NCBI GenBank assembly: GCA_039619475.1
Contig: CM077115.1
Span: 221,821,291-221,885,290 of the forward strand
Length of the DNA: 64,000 nt
Direction: 5' to 3'
Source: Icerya purchasi
Lineage: Eukaryota > Arthropoda > Insecta > Hemiptera > Monophlebidae
Shown here: piece after piece, positions 53,050 to 64,000 of the stretch
Numbering within the stretch: position 1 is the stretch's first letter
Layout of the letters: each line of letters opens with the position of its first letter
Program-made: the position numbers and the translations under genes
The notes under the pieces: model-generated
Told to the model about the DNA's origin: nothing
Seen by the model: only the letters and a program-made list of their open reading frames with translations
The model's database searches: none

Positions 53050-55071
53050 TTTCATCGATTTGTTTCCATCAAAGATTGCGGTAGGTAAGTATTTCCGCGA
53101 TGTGGCAAATTGAAAATTATTACGGACTGATTTATAATACTTCATTTTATACGCGGTTCGACCCAGATTTCTCACGCATAAAATTCGAGATCGAACATTA
53201 TTTATAATAATCAGAAATAATTTAAGTAACTTGAAAATACATAATTGTATTAAGTCGACCCAACAATACTTTTTTTTAAAACTATAATTCATACTATAGA
53301 TATCAAATTGAAAGTTCATATTTGATTTAGTTTTTATTTTATTTTTGAAATATTTTATGTGAATAAATTAACATGTAACTCGAGACTGATTTAAAATCAT
53401 TTATATGTGTATGTGTATTATATATATATATATATATATAAAAGTCAACTAACTTTTTGTGCATTATTGTAATGTTCGATCTTAAATTTATGATAATAAA
53501 GTTTAAAGTTAGTTTTCAAACATTTACTTAGGAAATCAGCTTTCAGAATATTTATTTTATATATTTTCCGATAACAAAATTTAAAGATGTAAAAATTTGC
53601 ATTTAACTATATTAACGTTTAGTCAAATCCATAACTAAAACTGCAGTGTTTTAAACCTAACATTAGCTGCTTTTTGTAGCTTTTTTTTGATTCGTTAGGT
53701 AAGAAATTCCGAGTCGTGTTTCAGTTGATTCTTTTAGTTTACAAATATATTTTCTTCGTTTAATTTTGTTTGTTCGTTTTGCCTTAAAAGTCGAACTATC
53801 GTCACGGTTACTTTTTACTGTATTATGTGTATTACAATTTCAATGTGACAAGACAATTTTTCTTAGAATAAGTATAATAAAAAATATTAGTACACCTCGC
53901 ATATAGTTTTTATGTTTTTATTTTTGAACGTTTCATACAAATAAATATGTCACTTTTTCGTTAAGTCGTAATTTTAGGCCGATTAAATTAATATTTAATA
54001 ATTGAATTACACACATATAAATTAATGGTATTCATCTATTTTTGATATATATATTTGATTGATGGCATAACATAAACTGATACGACTAACATGGTACACA
54101 TATTATAGTCCACTAATTCGCGCAAGTAATGTAAACACTTAAATCACAAAATAGTTTACGATACTTTTATAAGTATTTTCATTTAATAAAAACTATTCAA
54201 TATTATACATAAATAAATGAATAAATTAATATTAATGAGATTATTTTTTACACTATAATTTAGAAAGACTAGTTTAACAGATAATTTAAATAAATTAACT
54301 TTTATTACAGAAACAAAACACACAAAATTAAAACATGTTCTAGGAAGATATAATCAAAATAATTATTTCATTTATAAAAATCGAAGAAAGGAAAATATAA
54401 ATATGTGCAACTTTTATCTAAATGACACAACATAGTTTGAAAATAATGTGCAAAATATAGAAATTTTAGTGAAAACTGTTGTGGCTACAATAAATCATAG
54501 GTATCACAACATTATTACGTTATTAAAAGCAGTTTCATGGTATTTAATGAATAATAATCTTTATGTGCTATATATAATTTTTACTGAAAAAATGTATATT
54601 AAAATTAAAGGTTGTACAAAATTTAAGTTAATACGCATCCTTTACCAGTCTTTTTATGAAATTAATAATTAAAAAAGTTTGCATTGTTTTTTCTCAAATT
54701 ATATTAAAAGCAAATAGTATAAATTTGCATTTTTTTCTTAATAATACGATTGCGGATAAAAATCGTTCATATACAACATATGTATTTAGTTTAAAAACTT
54801 ATAACATTAATATTTCATTTCGGTTATATAAAAATAAAAACTTTATGAAGTTAAATAAGTAATTGTTTTCTATTTAGAATATTTCCAAGAAGCACGCTTC
54901 ATCTTTCACATATTAGGAATATGTTTTTAAACACATAATTTAATTTAATTAAAAATCAAATCAATATTTTAGTCAAACACAAAGTTTGATATTTTTTAGT
55001 AATCGGTTTCTAGAAAGTGGTTTTATAACTTTTGCTTCATATCAAAATTTAATTCTTAAACAAGTATGTAT

Positions 55072-55128
<57 letters not shown>

Positions 55129-58100
55129 GCATGTATAGGTGGTTACTTGATTTAGGCAATCTAAAATTGTTTCAATATTAAAATGTTAATTTTATTTTTG
55201 CGGAAAAAAATTTAGCAAAGCATTTAATCTATATTTTGTTAAACTTTAAGGAAATTTAGAAATAAAAATTTTATTTATTTTTCCATATTTAATGGGTTTT
55301 TTTTCACATAAACAATAAGTATAATACTATATTTAAACACAAAACGCAATTATTTTTGATCCAAATTAATTATGTTTTGCTCTTAAAATTACACTAAGTT
55401 TTAACTCAATGTTTTGATTTATTAAATCAGTTTACATTATATGACCAGCTAAAAAAAAATAACCATTTAAATTTTAAAAATTTGTTCTTAATTCCTAATA
55501 CATGAAAGGTTTAAATTCTTGATAATATTCAAGTTAGAATGTAATTATAAAATATTGAATTTTAAATGTTTAAATACAATACTAAACTTCTTCTGATGTT
55601 TAATGCCATCTTGTATTTAGGGAAATTGCAAAGGTTTTTTTATGATTTCACTTTTTAAAAATAATGTTGCATAGAGTTGGAATAAACGTAAAAGATTTGA
55701 AAATACGTTTATAGCTAAAAATTCAATCCAATTATTTTTAAGTCATAATGAAAAAACTATAAATAAAACAACATAGAGGAGAAGATAATGATTGTAATAT
55801 ACAGATGTAAAAGGAAAGAAATAAATTGGCCATCATTAAAAAAATATTAACTACAAAAACTTTCTACTAAAGAAATTATTACATTCAATTTAATTTTGGT
55901 TCAACACATTGAAGAGAGGTTCTTAATAAATTCAATTTTTAAAAAACTTTGCGAGCCTATTAAAAATGTCAAAACATATATATATTATAAAAGTAATCAC
56001 ATTAAAAATAAGTAAAAAGAGAACGGATTAGTTTGGAGATAATTTAACATCAAATGTTAATGGAAACTTATCAATACCAAAATAAATATTTCTAAAGGTG
56101 CAAGCTAAAAAAAATAGAATTAGGGGTAAGTGTGAAATATAAGCAAGTTTAAGAAAAGGTTGAATTCACGTCTAACGCAATGAAATGGCGAAATTTAACG
56201 AACGATAACAAAAAAAATTAATAAATTTAAGCAGCTATAAAAAATTGGTAAAATAAAAATACGGTGAAAAAATTATACTACAAGCGTGAGAAAACGGAAC
56301 AAACGAGTTTTATTATTATATTAAAACATGTTTTGTCATTACAAAGAACTTTAATAGACGTTGAAATTTTAATAACAAAAGTAGGAAAACATTAATATTT
56401 CTACAGTGTTGTAGACATAGATTATAAGAACCATTTATACGGACAAAATGGTTTAATAAATGTGTGCAACAAAGTTGATAAAAGAAATATGGAAGACAAA
56501 AGAAGAGAAAGACAGTAATCTTTCACTTCCGTCATTAACTTTATGTCCATTTTAATAATCAGTTCCATTCTATTTTAGAACATATGGTAACACGGATGCA
56601 ATATATTCCACAGGATATTAAGAAATTAAATCACTACTAAACCCCCACTTAAATGTAAGAGCGTAATAGTTTTTCAATCAAAAGGAGACTAGTACTTTCA
56701 AAAAACAATTATTACGTGTTGTGAAAGAAATACACGAAAAAAAAAAAATCAAAGTGTTAGGATTTATTTTATTACTGTCGCCAAGATGATTAACACCCCA
56801 ACTAATAAAATATGATTATAAAAATTAAAACATTAATGCGTGAGTTTAAATGAAAGTATGAATGTTACAAAAAACGGTAAAAAACTACGAATCAACAAAA
56901 AGCTTTTTTAGATTCTAAATAACTGATGAGTTAGGAGAAAATTGAATTTTTAAATCATAACTAAAATAGAAATTTTCAATCTTTTTTTTTTTTTTAATGT
57001 ATATATGTATATATTTCCTTTATCGAAAAAATATATTAAAAACCAATACTTAATGAAAAGACACTCCAATCTGATTGGTAAAGAAATCTTTAATATTTTA
57101 AGCACGCGTAATAAGTAGATTATATTTTTACAACAGAATCTTGACTGTTAAGACAAAAAGAAGAAAAAAAAATGAAAGTTTTAATTAATTAAAATAGATT
57201 ATACGAGTAGTAACTGGAAGAATTCTAGATGGAAAAATTAAAGAATAATTGTATATTTTAATTAAACTGGGTATGTTAATGGTTCACAACAAAAAAGTGA
57301 GAATTGTGTTTCGTTTTCCTTTAAATTACTTTCTTATTATTTATTATTTTATATTTATGTACCGATCCATCATCTGTAGATAAAGTACATACCATTGTTT
57401 TATAAATTCAATAGGAAAACAAAAATGAAAAAAAAAAACAATCTTAATGTATTATGGCAATGTTTTGGAGGATTTTTAAAATTCTCCGCATTTAAGTATT
57501 TTTTAATATCTATACACATATGTTAACAAAATAAAATTTTTCATATTTTTTAAAGTAGTTTACACACACACATATATATATAATATATCAATTAGAAATA
57601 AAGAGTATTGAAAGTGACAATAAATACAGTTAAAGTAACTATTCAACAATGTCATTTAACTACCACAGCCTTTATGACGATGTAAAAATATGTTTTAACT
57701 TAATAAAACGTATAAAATTAAATTATATAAAAAAAGAAGAAACACTAAATGGCTAATTATTGTGGACTGGTAATAGCTATGCCACAAATTACATTTTTGT
57801 AGCGTAAAAGGTTTCATAAATTAATCTTACACATAAAATTATATCATGTAGCCGAGCATATTACTCTTAGTAGGAAAATAAGATGTGAATATTTAAAATT
57901 ACAAATATTATTAAATAGAAAATTTAAATACGTACTTTATAATTTACTGTAATTTCTTTATTATATGAATTTTTAGAAAATACATATTATATTCGTATAA
58001 TTTAAGTAATTGCATTGCATACGGTGTTTATTTAACGCAATTACCTAGATTGTGAATAAAAATAAATAAATAACAAAGCAATTATTGAACGTTAAAGAAA

Positions 58101-58260
58101 CAAAAGTAATAATTTTATTTAATTTTGGTTTGAGTTCTTTAATTTAAATGGTTCTTTTTGTATCAAATTTTAGACATCACTATTAGAGCTGTTTAAATAC
58201 GAACAAGATAGATAGGCGGGATATGCATTTATGTGATTAATGATTATTTTTATCTTGTAC
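53050..58260. other. AT-rich DNA, no gene recognised
   Basis: Very AT-rich sequence with (TA)n runs at 53419-53440 and 55075-55122. All open frames are short and have the composition of non-coding DNA. No LINE, SINE or RNA gene seen. Confidence 0.55.
55075..55122. repeat. (AT)n microsatellite
   Basis: AT dinucleotide run of about 24 units in AT-rich DNA. Confidence 0.96.
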
Positions 58261-58261
58261 A

Positions 58262-58531
58262 ATGTATAATGAATTTACTTGCACAATGAATGTGGTCCAA
58301 GAACATCACTATATTATTCGTTTTACTCCCGGCAGTATCCACGATGTGGGCCAGTTAAATCGTCGTCTTGTCCATAAGGAAACAATTGATTCGTATACTA
58401 CGTTTAAGCAATTTTTCAGGAAATCCGTAAACATTCAACAGTCAAGGAAAAAATATCGTTATTACTATTTTAAAAAATACTTTGTTAACAAAAAAGGTAC
58501 ACTTCTGTACGCTATTATAATTAATAATTAA
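58262..58531 (+). CDS. 89-codon open frame, unidentified, doubtful
   Basis: The first half lies in a short patch with more G and C than its surroundings and encodes HHYIIRFTPGSIHDVGQLNR and LVHKETIDSYTTFKQFF. The second half is Lys/Tyr/Asn-rich like random AT-rich DNA. No family is recognised and no splice signals were established. It could be an old insertion or a chance frame. Confidence 0.15.
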   Translation: MYNEFTCTMNVVQEHHYIIRFTPGSIHDVGQLNRRLVHKETIDSYTTFKQFFRKSVNIQQSRKKYRYYYFKKYFVNKKGTLLYAIIINN

Positions 58532-61500
58532 CGACTATTACAATTTTTATTTTACTTTTTGAAGATAAATTAGTTTACTGTTTCAGAAATAAAATTTTTT
58601 CTAAAACAGTACAGGTTTTAATTATAATTATGATTAAATATAACGAAATAATGGTTTGTTTAGCGGAACTTTACCTCCTCTTCCCTTCCTGTTTATCCAA
58701 TACACAAAATATATCACATTCACGCTAAATTTATTTCATATTAATATAAAATTTATATAAATAAATTTTGCATTATAATGCGCGAACAGTAAAGTTTCTT
58801 CAGGAAAACAGTATATCTTAATATTGAAAAGAAATATCAAACTTCCCTCATTATTTTCTTAAAAATAAATAATTCTTACATTATTTTGCAATCAAATGTA
58901 AAGTTGTTTAGTTTAATTTTTTACTTCAGGCTGGAATAGTACACTCAAATCACCTTAACTCAAAAATACATACATCAAATCACCATCTGTACTAAATACT
59001 CATCTATCCACTAGAAAATATAATTAAAAATCCTCCCTCAATCTTTACAGAGTTCTCATCTTTTTAAATATCAATTATCCTCAGCGCAAATTTGCACTTG
59101 TTTTCACATAGCCTATACGAACTCACCTGCTGCTTTATCTGTTTTATTTTCACACATAGACAAACAGATTTATCAAGATATGTACAACCCAATTAATTTA
59201 TGCACTACCTCTCCCTTTATATGCTGATCTTCCTATACCAAATTTCTTATCAAAAATTTTGATCACGGTACCTGAAAATAATATTGAAAATCTCTGAAAA
59301 TATCTATAAAAAAACAATAATAAAAAATGTCTTCTTAATATTACCAAGAGAAGCGCTTAAAATAAATATTAACGCATGGCGTTTTTGCCTTTGTAAGAAC
59401 GGTCAGCCTATTTGCGTTAATATAAACTTTTCAGACAAAAGTTTCATGATAAAATACGGATATGAAAGTGTTTTTCAACGAATAACTCAGTTAATCATCT
59501 TTATCCGATATAAAATAAAAAATAAAATTACAAGTCTCATAACAACAAACTAAAATTTTACAAAATAAAGAGAACGTTTTAAATGAAGCCCGGCTTTACG
59601 ATCAACAAATATAAAATATCAAAACATACTGGTCAAATGGATATAATTAAAAAAGTAAATAAAACCATAGTCAGTGTTTGTTTGTTTTTTTTATTTACTT
59701 CTTACATTATATTCTAAGAAAAGTGTGTTCATTTATATACCATTTTTATTTATTATAAATAACCGAATTAAAAAGAAACAACATTGTACTTCAACACGTG
59801 CGAAATGTAATAATGATGGATTTGTATAGAGCCCTTAGCGCGCTCTTTTGGCTTAACTGGTCAATAAATAATAATTTTTAATGTACTTGATGCAATTAGC
59901 GTGACATTTGCTCAGTGTGAGATGTTGCTGTGCAACCGCGGCATTTTGCTGACATGATCTTTCAATTTATTTAATTACCGGGATTGTTTTAATATCTTCT
60001 CGTAAACCGGTAGGCGATCCGTGCCGCGAACTTGTAATGTAAAGGTAGTGTGACCAATGTAACAGTTCACGTGAGCATCAATCCGCAGATGAGTCTTTTT
60101 GTTGGGTTAATCGAATAGTACTCATACGATTTTTGTGATTTTCCATAAAAGATAATTCGGTTGCATCAGTATCCTAGCATTTTCTATTAAGATTCGACGA
60201 TTTCTAGTAGAGTCTTTATTTTTCATTTTCATTTTACACATCATCACTACTTGATCACTGCTAGCGTTTTTCGATTTGTTACATTGTCGTCATCCGCCAC
60301 ATAAAACTGTATCCGATTTGTAAATTACATTCAATGTCGAGTATTTAATAAATCATATTTAATATTTTTTTGACTATTTTGCTTCTATTTTTTTTTTTGG
60401 AATATTTACAATTTCTACTTGTTAGTAACTCGATTCCCTCTAGTGGACATTGTGAACCATATAATCACAGTCATTTTCTTCAAACAATTATAATTTCATT
60501 CTTTCTATATTAATAACAAAAAAAAAAAAAAAAAAAAGAAACATAATGCTCACATAGAGCCCTCTTAATCAAATTTTATCTAAAAAAACATTTCATATTT
60601 TTGTATTGGTCTTTCCGAATCAGAAAGATCCGTATTATTTTTATCGCATTAGCGATAGCGGTAATAAAAAAAAAGAAAACGCTTAACCAAATTCATTATA
60701 TTCAGTTGTTCTGTACAAGAACTGGTCCGAAACAACGAATTAGTTACATTCAGTACATCCAAATCAGGAAGCAAAATTTGTGTGCGCATAATCAAAACGA
60801 GTTCCTTACATTTGACGCTTATAATCAAAGGAATTCATATTCGCGAGAAGGGGTAGGAGTAACCAATTGGTATTATCTGAATTCCAATATTGGAAAACAA
60901 ATTAATCAATATTTATATAAAAAAAAAAAAAAGATAGCTGTTCGTAAAGTGAAGTAAAAAAAATTTACCTAGGCAACCACCGACTTTATTTCTCATCCGG
61001 CTCAAATGAAATAGATTTGTTCTCAAATAGGAATGAGAAATGTATAGAACCGGGCCGATTTTTTGACTGCCTGACTGGAACGCAAAGGGAGCTCCACGGT
61101 GATCAATACAGTCACCGCACGCTCCTAATCTGAATGATTAATAATAAGAAAGATGAAATTTAAATTAAACGTCTGGTACACTCATACAAACGATGGAGCA
61201 ACTAGGATTTTGATTGAATTAAATCTACTCGTTAAGTAGTCTACATAGTACTCTTTTGATCGGATTGCAGGAGACTTTGACAATAATTCGGAAAAAATTT
61301 GTTAACACATACTTGTAAAGCAACCAACAAGAAAAAAATATACATATCAATCATCGCCAAAGAAAATAAATACGATTGAAATTCAAGCAACAAATGATTG
61401 AACAATGCAATGCACGTAACGTTTACCCTTGTTAAAGATAATGAAAAACTTGCGGATATTTTCACGCATAAAAATATCTAAAGTATCCATTTATCGAAAT

Positions 61501-63160
61501 ATAAATTTCAAAAACTGAAAAGAGACTGAAGTCATTTATCCATACAACATCGTACGTTACAAAAGATGATTATTTTAAACGTCTTAAAATACAATTCGAA
61601 ATAATTAATAGAGATAGCGCCACAAATCCGTGATCCGTCTGAATATACAACAGCACACTGTTATATAAACATTTTACATGGTATTTAAAATTAATAAATA
61701 GATATGAATAATCGTAGGAAATAGAGTCAGATATGCTTCCCTTTGTGAATATTTGAATTAAAATTACAGTACGTAGATTTCAGTTATTGAAACAATGGAG
61801 TAAAATTGTTTTCATAATTATAAACTGCAGCACAACAAAAGATTTTTTACAATTTCCGCAAAAACCTTAAATCATACAACACGTCTAACGGTGCCAAATA
61901 CGCATAAATATTGAGCTTTACACAAAATTATTTTAAAAATCATCATCATTTTCTCTAACACGCAGAAAAACATAACATCACGAATATGTTTTTAACTTAA
62001 TTTTAATAATTTGCTATGTGAAAAACAATTTTAAACGATTTCCAATACCGCAGAGAGCTTAACGCAAAAAAAAAAAAAAAAACAAAAAAACATTGACCTC
62101 CAGGACTTACGTATGCTTTATGCCAATTATTGTAAACGAAAAAATTAACATACAATTTCGTTTACTTCAAATTATATCTGTATTCGAAATATAAATATAC
62201 TCGCTTTGATTTGTTGTTAGTCTTTCGAACAAATATTTTCCACGTCATTTTAGTATGAGAAATAAAAATAAAATTATTAATTCACAAATGGGGGGTAATA
62301 AACAAAATATTGTAGTCATTAGCATAATAATTGTAGGTTTCCAAGCAAACCATACAAAAATGTATTTTATGCTACATGAATAATTTTGCGAACTGCTTAT
62401 TTAAAAACTTAATTTGTAAATCTCTATACGTACTTTATGACGGATTGAAATTTTTAACACGAAAATACAGAAGCACACGGGAATATTTTTTTTATATTAC
62501 TAATATTAACCACTTCGCTGTGCCTTATAAATAAATGAGTATATAAATTTTATATTTAATTAATTTTTGTCAATCCATATTCTTATTCAATAATTATCGA
62601 AATAAATAATATCTAATAATTTTATAGAATTGTGAGTTTTTGAAAAATTTTCCTGTTTAATCTCATTTGCAAATTTTCGAAAATTCTTCTTAACAAAATC
62701 TACACTCTAATAAGTAATCACCGAATTTCTCGATTAGAATTTAGAAGTTTTATAAAATGAACAAACATTCATCATGGCTCAGATATTTTTAAAGTAATTA
62801 TAAATTTCTGCGTAAACTATAAATAAACGTATATTACATACATCGTATACAAATAGTATTTTTAAAATCCGGTTTTTTTATAATTTTTTGATTTTTTCAT
62901 GCTTTAACCATTTTTAAGACATTTTATCGATACAGATACAATGCAATATATGTACGAAAATAAAAGATAGCATGTGTTTAACAGTAAAATAATGTTTAAT
63001 ATCAATTTAATAATTCGTAAGGCTTTTTTGGAACGAAGTTCTTTTACGCAGGTTGTCAGTATAGTGGCAGAAAGCGTCACGACATGGAAAAACGCATTAT
63101 GCGTCCTACAAGCGACCTTCACTCTCTTTCTCTTTCACTCTGTCCCTTTCTATTATATAC

Positions 63161-63161
<1 letters not shown>
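58532..63161. other. AT-rich DNA, no gene recognised
   Basis: AT-rich throughout, with A runs at about 60520-60538 and 62067-62083. Two patches (59930-60110 and 60990-61130) are less AT-rich than the rest and carry no protein motif. Open frames, including one of 118 codons at 60601-60957, have the composition of non-coding sequence. Confidence 0.5.

Positions 63162-63191
<30 letters not shown>
63162..63191. repeat. (GT)n microsatellite
   Basis: GT dinucleotide run of about 15 units, preceded by a CT-rich stretch (63118-63151). Confidence 0.96.
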
Positions 63192-63195
<4 letters not shown>

Positions 63196-64000
63196 CAAGT
63201 ATCGAGGTTCGAGCAGCAAGCATTGTACGCGGTCAGCTGTATAAGCTCAATTCTAAACACGTGTAAATTTTATTAAATTTGAAAATTAGCGCGGTTTTTT
63301 ATGCGACGTTACCACACAGTCTGATGATTTATTTATTGTTTTTGTTTTAATTCATACGGGATTTATATATTGTGTGTCATTTTTTATCGTATATTTTATG
63401 AATGACTTTATACTTGTATATCTACCAAAAAGTGAAAGGAAGTTCGTTCCTACCGGGTGTCCCCTTCTAGACACCACTTCTCTTTTTTAAACAAACAAAC
63501 ATTACTTCTTTCTAATAATAATAGCACTGATATAAAAATGTATAATCTCAAATTTCCTCAGTGCTTGTCCGTTTATTCGCTTACAGCTCCGAAAAAGCAC
63601 TACTTTTTATTTTCTAGTTTGTTAACTGTGTCATCTGTTTATGTTTTGATACACATTTCATTATATTGTGTTAGAAAACAGCTAAACGATGATGATTACA
63701 ATAATTATTGTAAGTTAAAATTTGTGAAATGTCGCGTCCATGAACGTATTATGTATAACGAACGATGGTATTGTAAAAAGAAAAGTTTTTTTAAAATAAT
63801 AATAATAATAATAACAATGTTTAATTAGAGGCAATGAAAATAACGCAAAAATAAATATTTGGTAAAATGGTTGAGTTTTTACGTTGTGTAAAAACGCTGC
63901 AATTACATCAAACAAATGAAATTTAAACTAAACTGAATTAAGATGATCAATACATAAAATAAATTAAATAAACACAAAGAAAAAAAAAATCCTTATTTAG
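63192..64000. other. AT-rich DNA, no gene recognised
   Basis: A 123-codon open frame at 63457-63828 (plus) is Asn/Ile/Lys/Tyr-rich and ends in a TAA-repeat-derived isoleucine run. It shows no domain and is probably fortuitous. Confidence 0.45.

Noticed and set aside
60601..60957. 118-codon open frame as a gene
   Set aside because: Contains runs of Lys from homopolymer A tracts and otherwise random composition; no recognisable motif.
63457..63828. 123-codon open frame as a gene
   Set aside because: Asn/Ile/Lys/Tyr-rich, ends in a translated TAA repeat, no domain, no splice evidence.
1..64000. LTR retrotransposons, CRISPR arrays, bacterial operons or viral genes
   Set aside because: No paired long terminal repeats, protease/integrase motifs, spaced direct-repeat arrays, Shine-Dalgarno-led gene strings or viral capsid/replicase motifs were recognised.

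Overview
The window is nuclear DNA of a eukaryote, most likely an arthropod and probably an insect. It is AT-rich and full of poly(A/T) runs and (TA)n microsatellites. Its recognisable coding content is almost entirely decayed non-LTR retrotransposons (LINEs), and the one convincing host gene has GT-AG introns. No bacterial, CRISPR, LTR-retroelement or tRNA-gene content was seen. Species cannot be named from the sequence.

Layout. (1) 1-14.4 kb is mostly non-coding. It holds LINE debris on the minus strand at 3.8-6.3 kb (one RNase H/3' end and two different reverse transcriptase fragments) and at 11.7-12.1 kb. (2) 14.46-15.54 kb is a CpG-rich island that looks like a promoter or 5' exon. (3) 16.4-49.2 kb is a LINE graveyard. 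At least five lineages are present: an RNase H-bearing family here called A (about ten pieces), an I-like family C (one nearly complete 5.6-kb copy at 27.9-33.5 kb plus a split copy at 16.4-17.4 kb), a related family B/F (22.3-24.9, 25.3-26.4 and 32.8-33.1 kb), a Jockey-clade element (38.3-40.9 kb), and AP-endonuclease pieces of other LINEs (20.4 and 26.7-27.9 kb). Also here are a tRNA-derived SINE (18.4 kb) with a second truncated copy (34.4 kb), a probable hAT-type transposon end (26.6 kb), and a broken copy of a repeat-encoded protein family with CxxC and EEQGE/FHQDI motifs (21.0-22.1 kb). (4) 49.2-64 kb is much more AT-rich and has no recognisable LINE. It contains the only plausible host gene, a coiled-coil protein with at least four exons between 50.4 and 53.05 kb.

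How the parts relate. The repeats record an insertion order. Element C2 landed inside a C copy, and the undisturbed site is visible in the other C copy. A family A element of about 4.7 kb (41.1-45.8 kb) appears to be one insertion flanked by a target-site duplication, later split by another family A copy with its own duplication at 44.05 and 45.25 kb. At 20.14 kb an insertion consists only of the last nine bases of family A plus its poly(A), between perfect 14-bp duplications. All LINE reading frames are broken or truncated, so no autonomous element is apparent. No new enzymatic or defence system was found; the points most worth following are the intron-containing gene, the SINE, the nested and tail-only insertions and the unexplained conserved-looking protein pieces.
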